DNA of 6,276 bases. It comes from Acidobacteriota bacterium (GTDB taxonomy: Bacteria > Acidobacteriota > Vicinamibacteria > Vicinamibacterales > UBA8438). Below, piece after piece: positions 1-5,479 of this stretch (its first letter is position 1; every line of letters begins with the position of its first letter). Both the position numbers and the translations under genes were made by a program. The DNA is taken from assembly GCA_003533545.1 (NCBI GenBank), contig DQEK01000182.1, forward strand, positions 1-6,276, given 5' to 3'. The notes below the pieces were generated by a model, which was not told the origin of the DNA, did not search any database, and was given only the letters and a program-made list of their open reading frames with translations.

Positions 1-151
1 CGGCGATATCATCACGCAGGTCGACGGCGAGGCGGTGGAGACGTTTCGTGAGCTCAGACTGGTACTCGACCGCTACTCGCCTGGCGACGAGGTCGCGGTC
101 ACGACCTGGCGGGATGGCGAAACCGAGACCCAGGGTGTCGTCCTGCGATAA
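1..151 (+). CDS. C-terminal fragment of a PDZ-domain protein, probably DegP/HtrA-like serine protease (5' partial)
   Basis: The reading frame enters from the left edge (first full codon at 2) and ends at TAA 149-151, leaving 49 residues. They begin GDIITQVDGEAV and continue through a helix-like stretch (ETFRELRLVLDRY) to SPGDEVAVTTWRDGE and a final strand ending in VVLR. This is the second half of a PDZ domain: the 'GDII..VDG..V' turn, the helix lining the peptide groove, then 'PG+.V.+...R.G' and the closing strand. The protein stops directly after this strand, as in S1C (HtrA/DegP/DegQ) proteases that end in a PDZ domain. In that family the PDZ domain binds exposed C-termini of misfolded envelope proteins and controls the protease. 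The catalytic His-Asp-Ser part lies outside the window, so a different PDZ protein, such as a site-2 protease or C-terminal processing protease, cannot be excluded. The PDZ call is firm; the HtrA assignment is an inference. Confidence 0.8.
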   Translation, partial: GDIITQVDGEAVETFRELRLVLDRYSPGDEVAVTTWRDGETETQGVVLR

Positions 152-430
152 GAAACCTGGCCGCAGGACGCGCTTCACCTACCCGCGTCCGCTCGTTGGG
201 GTGTCCGTCCTCGCCGTCGGCTGTCGTAGACTGGCGCCTAGTTCGTATCTACGGGCCGCCAGCGGCCATGGTACCAACCCAGGACGCCCAAGTTTCCAGC
301 GAAAAAACAGCAGGTTTCGCGTCCCGGATTCGGACCGTCGCCCCCGCTCCAAGCGGTAACATAGCCAACCAGACGTAATCGCGTTCGGGGACTGTGTCAC
401 GCGGGCACGCGACTACCTAAACTTGGAGCT
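152..430. other. Intergenic region between the PDZ-protein gene and the LMF-family gene
   Basis: These 279 bp separate two genes on the same strand. Short open frames exist on both strands, but none has a convincing ribosome binding site or a recognisable protein. Besides the hairpin at 166-190, a tight dyad GGCCGC/GCGGCC (254-259 and 262-267) has a loop of only 2 nt. A CACGCG direct repeat lies at 398-403 and 406-411, shortly before the LMF start. No clear -35/-10 pair stands out. The length suggests that the LMF gene has its own promoter, but I could not place it. Confidence 0.5.
166..190 (+). terminator. Weak candidate hairpin after the PDZ-protein gene
   Basis: A perfect 7-bp inverted repeat, GGACGCG (166-172) and CGCGTCC (184-190), with an 11-nt loop starts 14 bp after the TAA of the PDZ gene. 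No T-run follows (the next bases are GCTCGTTGGG), so it is not a classical intrinsic terminator. It could stabilise the 3' end of the transcript. Position and symmetry are the only support. Confidence 0.3.
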
Positions 431-1945
431 GTGCCAGACCCTCCGCCTTCTTATCGTCTGTCCCGCTGGGTTTTTCTGCGACTACTCGGTCTGACTTATT
501 CGATCGCCTTTGTCTCACTCGCTACTCAGGTCACGGGTCTCATCGGTTCAGACGGCATCTTGCCGGCCGGTGCGTATCTCGACCGGCTCCGTGACACCTA
601 CGGCAGCGAGGCCTACCGGTTGTACCCGACGTTGCTCTGGTTATCGTCAAGCGATCTCGCCCTAACCATACTCTGCGGCTTCGGAGTTGCCGCGTCCGTG
701 CTACTCATCTCGGGAGTAGCCCCGACCCTGATGCTCGTTCTTCTTTGGAGTTGCTATCTCTCAGTGACCGTCGGCGGCCAAGCCTTCATGGCGTTCCAAT
801 GGGACACGCTGTTGCTAGAAACCGGGCTGCTCGCCTGTCTTTACGCACCTCGGGGACTACGACCGACCCTCGCGGCCGAGTCCGCACCCTCGCCGGTGGC
901 CCGTTGGTTGATCTGGGGCCTGCTATTCCGTCTGATGTTCCTCTCTGGTATCACCAAGCTCGCCAGTGGCGATCCGACCTGGTCCGACCTTACAGCCTTG
1001 ACCTATCACTACGAGACCCAGCCGTTGCCCCTCTGGACGGGCTGGCACTTGCATCAATTGCCGGTCTGGTTCCATCAGTTTTCAGCGGCGGGTATGTTCG
1101 TCGTCGAGCTCATTTTGCCCTGGCTAATTTTCGTGCCGGCGCGATTCCGTCGGACACGACTGGCAGCCTGTGCCGGACTGGTGTTCCTGCAGCTGCTAAT
1201 CGGCCTTACCGGGAACTACGGGTTCTTCTCGCTACTATCAATCGCACTTTGCCTGACCCTGATCGACGACCGCACGTGGGCCCGAGTCCTACCCAACCGG
1301 CTGGTCCATCGTGCGTTCGCCAGCGGTAATGCGCACACACCACCCGGCAGGTGGCGTCAGTTACTACTTACCGCGGCGGCCATCGGGCTGTTCGTGCTCG
1401 GGGGTCTTCAGTTCGTCCGTGAGATTGCCACTGACCTGTCGCGGAGCGGACGCCCTACCGTGGATCTTTCGTGGTCGGACACGATCGTGGACACAGTACG
1501 GCCGTTCCGGTCGGTCAACGGCTACGGACTCTTTCGCGTTATGACACTCGAACGACCGGAAATCGTGATTGAGGGGAGTCTCGATGGTGTTGAGTGGACG
1601 GAATGGGAACTGCGGTGGAAACCGGGGGCCCCCGAACGCACCCCGCGCCTTGTCGCTCCTCACCAACCGCGTCTTGATTGGCAACTGTGGTTCGCCGCGT
1701 TAGACCCGCGTGGAGACAGTTATTGGCTTTCTGCGCTCCTGGTTCGTCTGTTTGAAGCGAAACCCGCCGTAACCGCACTGATGGATGACTCACCGTTCAC
1801 GACAACACCCCCGCGCTTCCTCCGACTGGCCTATTACAATTACCGCTTCACCACGACGACCGAGCGGACCGAAACCGGCGCCTGGTGGCATCGCGAGTTC
1901 GTAAGTTATCTCACCGACCCGGTATCGCTCGCGGACGTACGCTGA
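431..1945 (+). CDS. Lipase maturation factor (LMF1/LMF2) family integral membrane protein
   Basis: This 504-residue multi-spanning membrane protein matches the lipase maturation factor family, named for vertebrate LMF1, an ER membrane protein needed for folding of dimeric lipases. Bacterial members usually have a similar length but an unproven role. Family landmarks are the QWDTLLLETGLLA stretch (123-135), a WLIWGLLFRLMFLSGITKL block followed by DPTWSDLTALTYHYETQPLP (about 159-200), NYGFFSLLSIALCL (262-275), and a soluble C-terminal half with VNGYGLFRVMT (362-372), EIVIEGSLDG (377-386), PRLDWQLWFAAL (413-424) and PRFLRLAYYNYRF (461-473). Hydrophobic segments lie near 18-39, 78-116, 125-139, 158-173, 218-236, 243-280 and 308-326. 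The start is GTG 431: GGAG lies at 425-428, unusually close, and an in-frame TAG at 362-364 leaves no ATG, GTG or TTG further upstream. The gene is intact and converges on the methyltransferase gene. A link to a secreted lipase or other exported protein is inference; no lipase is in view. Confidence 0.88.
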   Translation: MPDPPPSYRLSRWVFLRLLGLTYSIAFVSLATQVTGLIGSDGILPAGAYLDRLRDTYGSEAYRLYPTLLWLSSSDLALTILCGFGVAASVLLISGVAPTLMLVLLWSCYLSVTVGGQAFMAFQWDTLLLETGLLACLYAPRGLRPTLAAESAPSPVARWLIWGLLFRLMFLSGITKLASGDPTWSDLTALTYHYETQPLPLWTGWHLHQLPVWFHQFSAAGMFVVELILPWLIFVPARFRRTRLAACAGLVFLQLLIGLTGNYGFFSLLSIALCLTLIDDRTWARVLPNRLVHRAFASGNAHTPPGRWRQLLLTAAAIGLFVLGGLQFVREIATDLSRSGRPTVDLSWSDTIVDTVRPFRSVNGYGLFRVMTLERPEIVIEGSLDGVEWTEWELRWKPGAPERTPRLVAPHQPRLDWQLWFAALDPRGDSYWLSALLVRLFEAKPAVTALMDDSPFTTTPPRFLRLAYYNYRFTTTTERTETGAWWHREFVSYLTDPVSLADVR

Positions 1946-1980
1946 CCGAACCACCTGAATGTGCCCGCCGGTTCTCAGCG
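1940..1980. terminator. Inverted repeat spanning both convergent stop codons; candidate bidirectional terminator
   Basis: The left arm is CGCTGA (1940-1945), two unpaired C residues, then GAACC (1948-1952). The right arm is GGTTC (1970-1974) followed by TCAGCG (1975-1980). This gives 11 base pairs with a 2-nt bulge and a 17-nt loop. The left arm contains the TGA of the LMF-family gene (1943-1945) and the right arm contains, on the minus strand, the TGA of the methyltransferase gene (1977-1975). Neither side is followed by a T-run, so it is not a textbook intrinsic terminator in either direction. Placement in the 29-bp convergent gap suggests that it ends or separates the two transcripts. Part of the symmetry arises because both proteins end in Arg-stop with the codons CGC TGA. 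Confidence 0.5.
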
Positions 1981-3351
1981 CTCGGTGCGTCCGGTTGTCT
2001 TGACCTGGTACCAAGCGGTCAGACCCGGGTCACGGAGGACTCCGAAGATTCGTTCACGATCGGCCCAGACCCGACGGTTCGTCACGTCGATGCCGGCAAG
2101 ATCGCAGTAGACAAGTGCAAACGCCACTGCGTACTGGGCTGGCAGGCGAGGATCTTCAACCGCAGCCGCGATGTCATCATACCCAAGGTCCTCACCGGCA
2201 ACCCAAACGGCCGCCTGCTCGACTCCCTGCGCGCGTGGCACATACTGCAACGGCGAATCCGCAACCTGATAGGTACCGGCCTGCATCACGTGGGCCAACC
2301 GGTCGAGTGCCGGTAGGCTCGACGGCAAAGCCATGGTGAGGGCATCGTCCGAGCCAGGAGCGCGCCGGTTCTGTTGACGTCCAACGGCTCTGACCACCCA
2401 GTCCTGCCATTCGTCATCAAAGAGGCGGATGGCGGCATCCCGGCGAGAAACCATGTCGCGCCGGCCCTCGGCCGACGTGAACGACATCCCTGCCGGCATC
2501 GTGACAATCAACCGATTGTCCCCGAGGTTACGGACTCTGAGCATAACGCCGGCTTCCCCAGCGCCAAACGCCTCCGCTTCAACTACACCCTGGTCGAGAG
2601 CGTCGACTAGGTCGATGGTCGTAACCGGGTCGCCCGGCACCGCTGCGTCGCCGGCCACTTTGAGGATGAACAAATGTTGTCCCGGCAGGAACTCCAACAG
2701 GTCGACCAACTCAAAGCCGGCCGGGAGCCACTCCGCCAGTACCTGCCGCACCGACATGGCGTGATCTGACTTCAGGTGGTCGCCCGTCCCATCTTCGACC
2801 CGGTACTCGAGCAACGCAACACGGCCGCCCGGCGCGAGCGCGGCACGCATGCCCGCCAGCATCGCCTCGTAGTCCGACATCTCATGGTAGACGTCGGCCA
2901 GTATGATCCAGTCGACCTCGGCATCCGGTAACTTGGGGTCGTCGACCTCACTGAGCACTGGTACCACACCGGTGACTCCATCGCGGTCGGCAAGCTGTTG
3001 CATGATGTCGAGCATCTCAGGCTGGATGTCGACGCAATACACCCGACCCGCGCTCCCCACGCGTCCCGCCATACGCCGGGCGTAGTAGCCCGACCCGCAA
3101 CCGATGTCAGCTGCGACGTCGCCCAACTCCAACCCCATTACCTCCAGCACCGCGTCCGGCTGTTCTTCTTCCACCCGCTCGTCACGCTCGAGCCACTGAG
3201 CACCCCGGAAGCTCATGAAGTCAGCCGGTACCCGGTGCCGCTCGTACCGTTCTGGCTCTTGCGCCGACAACGTCGGCCCACCTCCGCTTAGCACAGCCAG
3301 TACGGCCAAAGCCATCGTCCGCCGACACCTACTCGCCGCGTCAGTCCTCAT
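1975..3351 (-). CDS. Exported class I SAM-dependent methyltransferase with extra C-terminal region
   Basis: This 458-residue protein is predicted to be exported. The start is ATG at 3351, preceded by GGGAG (3364-3360) at 8-nt spacing. The frame is open further upstream to an ATG at 3504, but those 51 extra codons lack export features and would bury the signal peptide. Residues 1-30 form a signal peptide: a basic stretch with RCRRT, the hydrophobic core MALAVLAVL, and a likely cut after LSA before QEPERY. The Rossmann methyltransferase domain spans about 65-232: motif I DIGCGSG (82-88), the acidic SAM-ribose residue D108 in VYCVDIQPEM, VDWIILADVYHEM (146-158) and PGGRVALLEYR (174-184). Residues 245-330 look beta-rich (MLRVRNLGDNRLIVTMPAG, MVSRRDAAIRL). 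Residues 345-450 look helical (QAAVWVAGEDLGYDDI, AVAFALVYCDLAGIDVTNRR). The fold is clear; the substrate is unknown. A secreted protein with an intact SAM pocket is odd, because SAM is cytoplasmic. It is convergent with the LMF-family gene and divergent from the MutS-family gene. Confidence 0.88.
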   Translation of the reverse strand: MRTDAASRCRRTMALAVLAVLSGGGPTLSAQEPERYERHRVPADFMSFRGAQWLERDERVEEEQPDAVLEVMGLELGDVAADIGCGSGYYARRMAGRVGSAGRVYCVDIQPEMLDIMQQLADRDGVTGVVPVLSEVDDPKLPDAEVDWIILADVYHEMSDYEAMLAGMRAALAPGGRVALLEYRVEDGTGDHLKSDHAMSVRQVLAEWLPAGFELVDLLEFLPGQHLFILKVAGDAAVPGDPVTTIDLVDALDQGVVEAEAFGAGEAGVMLRVRNLGDNRLIVTMPAGMSFTSAEGRRDMVSRRDAAIRLFDDEWQDWVVRAVGRQQNRRAPGSDDALTMALPSSLPALDRLAHVMQAGTYQVADSPLQYVPRAQGVEQAAVWVAGEDLGYDDIAAAVEDPRLPAQYAVAFALVYCDLAGIDVTNRRVWADRERIFGVLRDPGLTAWYQVKTTGRTER

Positions 3352-3359
3352 ATACTTCT

Positions 3360-3364
3360 CTCCC
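3360..3364 (-). promoter_or_regulatory. Ribosome binding site deciding the methyltransferase start
   Basis: GGGAG on the minus strand lies 8 nt before ATG 3351. It supports that start, with its signal peptide, over the ATG 51 codons further upstream. Confidence 0.65.
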
Positions 3365-3371
3365 GCTGTGC

Positions 3372-3399
3372 AGCATAGCCGAGGTGCAAAGAGAATCAA
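3372..3399 (-). promoter_or_regulatory. Candidate sigma70-type promoter of the methyltransferase gene
   Basis: On the minus strand, TTGATT (3399-3394) and TATGCT (3377-3372) are spaced 16 bp apart. Each matches 4 of 6 bases of the TTGACA and TATAAT consensus. Transcription would start near 3365, giving a leader of about 14 nt that contains the GGGAG site only at its very 5' end. This is the best hexamer pair in the divergent region for this strand, but it was found by eye. Confidence 0.35.
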
Positions 3400-3400
3400 A

Positions 3401-3424
3401 CGGGTGAAACGCCGCACCCGCGGC
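3401..3424. promoter_or_regulatory. Overlapping dyads next to the methyltransferase promoter; possible operator
   Basis: CGGGTG (3401-3406) and CACCCG (3415-3420) form a perfect 6-bp inverted repeat with an 8-bp spacer. It begins one base beyond the candidate -35 hexamer. A second dyad, GCCGC (3411-3415) and GCGGC (3420-3424), overlaps it. The position suits a regulator site, but no such family site is recognised, and GC-rich DNA produces short dyads by chance. Confidence 0.2.
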
Positions 3425-3595
3425 AAGACAACAACCGCACAATCACACCTCACCCACTGGCCGGCGGGCGGCAGCAACACAACAACTAAACAAGTTTTCG
3501 GCACCGTTCGGACAACGGCAAGAGTCCGAGCACCGCTCGCCTGTCACTGAGAGCTGCTCCAACGTCCGCGCAGGTCACCTCGCCAACGGTTCTCG

Positions 3596-3614
3596 CACCG
3601 GTTCTTTCGGTGAT
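3596..3614 (+). promoter_or_regulatory. Ribosome binding site of the MutS-family gene, inside a small hairpin
   Basis: GGTGAT (3609-3614) is complementary to the 16S rRNA 3' end and lies 8 nt before GTG 3623, which supports that start. Most of it also lies in the right arm of a perfect 5-bp inverted repeat, CACCG (3596-3600) and CGGTG (3608-3612), with a 7-nt loop. The hairpin could partly hide the site. An in-frame TAA at 3617-3619 shows the gene cannot start further upstream. Confidence 0.45.
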
Positions 3615-3622
3615 GTTAATCT

Positions 3623-5443
3623 GTGGCCTCGGCTCTCCGAATGCCCAGCGATCCCTTATCGATTTATCAGCACCTGCGCGACGCACGGCGGCGTGAAACG
3701 GAGGCGCTTACACGGAGCGCTGATCGGGTGAGTAAGCTCCGGCTGGCGACGTTTTTTGTCGGTATCGCCCTCGCGTGGGCCACGGTGTCCGGCGGCTGGC
3801 TTTCCGTCTGGTGGCTGGGCGTGCCGGTTGCCGTGTTCATCGGACTGGTCGTGGTTCATAACCGACTGCTGCTCAACCGTGACCAGGTCACGCGCTCGGT
3901 AGCTTGGTACGAGCACGGAATCGCACGAATCGAGGACCGATGGAGTGCACTCGGGTCACCCGGAGACCGGTTCCAGAATGCCGACCACCTGTTTGCCCAG
4001 GACCTCGACCTATTCGGTGAGGGCTCGCTCTTTCAGCTCCTAAATACCGCTCAAACACAAACCGGCGAGGAGACTCTCGCCGCCTGGCTCCAGACGCCCG
4101 CCGACCGGGTGGAGATCACGGACCGGCAAGAGGCGGTCCGTGATCTATCGCCCCGGACCACGTTACGCGAGAGACTGGCGACACTCGTCGCAGCAAAAAC
4201 ACACGCGGCCGTGCATCCTACTGCGCTGGCGGCCTGGGCAACCGCCGCACCCGCACTACACGGTGTCTGGCCGCGCGTTGCAGCCCTTGCACTCAGCCTG
4301 CTCAGCGTGGCTGCGATCATCGCGTGGGGCCGAGGCGCCGACGGAATGCTACCCCTGCTGTCTCTGGCAGCGCTGGCAGCTCTCGCTATTCCGTTCGGGA
4401 AGCGCACCGAACGCGTGATGCGCGCCGCCGACGGACCTGCGTATGAACTGTCGGTTCTTGGCCAAGTGTGCGGCGTGCTCCGCGAGGAAACCTACACATC
4501 GCCACGACTGTTGGCGTTGCGCGCCGGGCTCGAGACGACCGCCGGGGAAGCGCAGCAAGTCGTGGGCAAATTGCAACGCCTAATCGAACTTCATGATTGG
4601 CAGCACAACATCCTCTTCGCCCCGATTGCTGCCCTTCTCCTGTGGAAGCTGCACTGTGCGTTCGCCGTCGAGGCCTGGCGGGCCCGACACGGGGGTGAGG
4701 TGGAAACATGGCTGCGTCACGTCGGTGAGTTCGAAGCGTTGTCCGCGCTGGCTACCTACGCCTACGAACATCCGGCAGACCCATTTCCGGAACTAGCCGA
4801 AACCGACGGTCCGCCGGTTTACGAAGCCGAGGCACTCGCACACCCGTTGATCCCAGCGGCTACCGCCGTCGCCAACGACGTGGCGCTCGGCGCCAGTCCC
4901 CAGGTGCTGATCGTCAGCGGTTCAAACATGTCCGGCAAAACCACCCTGCTGCGCAGTATCGGCGTTAGCGCGGTCCTCGCACTGATGGGCGCACCCGTGC
5001 GGGCCGGACGACTTCGTTTGTCGCCTGTTGCGATCGGCGCCACGTTACGGATCGAAGATTCCCTTCAGGCAGGCCGGTCTAGGTTCTACGCCGAGGTGAT
5101 CCGGCTTGGACAAATTGTGACCACCGCCCGCATCCGTCCCACGCTCTTCCTGTTCGACGAGTTGTTCCACGGCACCAACTCGCACGACCGGACCGAAGGA
5201 GCGCGCGGTCTGCTTCGCTCGTTGGTCCACCTGAACGCCATCGGGCTAGTAACGACGCATGACCTTGCTCTCGCCGAGATCGGCGAACAACTGGCACCAA
5301 CGGCCGGGAACGTGCACTTTGACGACACCCTCGTCGACGACGAGATGCGTTTCGACTATTGTTTGAAGGTGGGACCCGTGACACGCAGCAACGCCATCGC
5401 TATCATGCGAGCCGTCGGGCTTGACCTACCGAACGACGATTAG
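3623..5443 (+). CDS. MutS-family ATPase with predicted transmembrane segments
   Basis: This 606-residue protein has a complete MutS-type ATPase core at its C-terminus: Walker A GSNMSGKT (433-440), the family motif EDSLQAGRSRFYAE (478-491), Walker B TLFLFDELFHGTNS (507-520), TTHD (544-547), and the closing FDYCLKVGPVTRSNAIAIMRAVG (577-599). Residues about 120-400 correspond to the lever/clamp region (LFQLLNTAQTQTGEETLAAWL, 136-156). The N-terminal mismatch-recognition domain of MutS is absent, with no Phe-X-Glu motif. The C-terminal Smr nuclease of MutS2 is also absent. Instead there are hydrophobic hairpins at about 41-58 with 62-78, and 219-236 with 241-257. It therefore belongs to the shorter, membrane-linked MutS relatives often annotated only as 'mismatch repair protein', and a role in mismatch repair is doubtful. 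The start is GTG 3623, with ATG 3641 (residue 7) as the alternative. It is divergent from the methyltransferase gene; the secreted-protein gene follows after 36 bp. Confidence 0.88.
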   Translation: MASALRMPSDPLSIYQHLRDARRRETEALTRSADRVSKLRLATFFVGIALAWATVSGGWLSVWWLGVPVAVFIGLVVVHNRLLLNRDQVTRSVAWYEHGIARIEDRWSALGSPGDRFQNADHLFAQDLDLFGEGSLFQLLNTAQTQTGEETLAAWLQTPADRVEITDRQEAVRDLSPRTTLRERLATLVAAKTHAAVHPTALAAWATAAPALHGVWPRVAALALSLLSVAAIIAWGRGADGMLPLLSLAALAALAIPFGKRTERVMRAADGPAYELSVLGQVCGVLREETYTSPRLLALRAGLETTAGEAQQVVGKLQRLIELHDWQHNILFAPIAALLLWKLHCAFAVEAWRARHGGEVETWLRHVGEFEALSALATYAYEHPADPFPELAETDGPPVYEAEALAHPLIPAATAVANDVALGASPQVLIVSGSNMSGKTTLLRSIGVSAVLALMGAPVRAGRLRLSPVAIGATLRIEDSLQAGRSRFYAEVIRLGQIVTTARIRPTLFLFDELFHGTNSHDRTEGARGLLRSLVHLNAIGLVTTHDLALAEIGEQLAPTAGNVHFDDTLVDDEMRFDYCLKVGPVTRSNAIAIMRAVGLDLPNDD

Positions 5444-5457
5444 GCTCACTGTAGGTC

Positions 5458-5463
5458 TATAAT
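5458..5463 (+). promoter_or_regulatory. Perfect -10 hexamer just before the last gene
   Basis: TATAAT lies 16 nt before ATG 5480, in the 36-bp gap after the MutS-family gene. A good -35 is not seen: at 17-bp spacing the hexamer is GACGAT, and TTGACC at 5421-5426 is too far away. No TGn extension is present. If used, transcription would begin near 5470 and leave a leader of about 10 nt, which fits the lack of a Shine-Dalgarno sequence. Confidence 0.4.
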
Positions 5464-5479
5464 TCGGCCAAGCTACGCA

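Noticed and set aside
254..267. Dyad GGCCGC/GCGGCC with a 2-nt loop
   Set aside because: The loop is too small for a stable RNA hairpin, no T-run follows, and such palindromes are common in GC-rich DNA.
318..360. tRNA T-loop-like stretch on the minus strand (GGTCCGAATCC)
   Set aside because: No acceptor stem, D-arm or anticodon arm could be built around it.
179..400. A 73-codon minus-strand open frame in the first intergenic region
   Set aside because: It has no convincing ribosome binding site and no recognisable protein; overlapping open frames on the other strand are equally featureless.
745..1329. A 194-codon open frame on the + strand inside the LMF-family gene
   Set aside because: It lies wholly within a well-supported gene in another frame, encodes an Arg-rich, low-complexity product without recognisable motifs, and is typical of frame shadows in GC-rich DNA.
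3352..3504. Upstream extension of the methyltransferase to ATG 3504
   Set aside because: It would put 51 residues before the signal peptide, including the promoter and ribosome binding site region; the start at 3351 has a well-spaced GGGAG and gives a proper signal peptide.
3504..3518. Inverted repeat CCGTT-5-AACGG in the divergent intergenic region
   Set aside because: It is only 5 bp per arm, not aligned with any promoter element I could place, and easily explained by chance.
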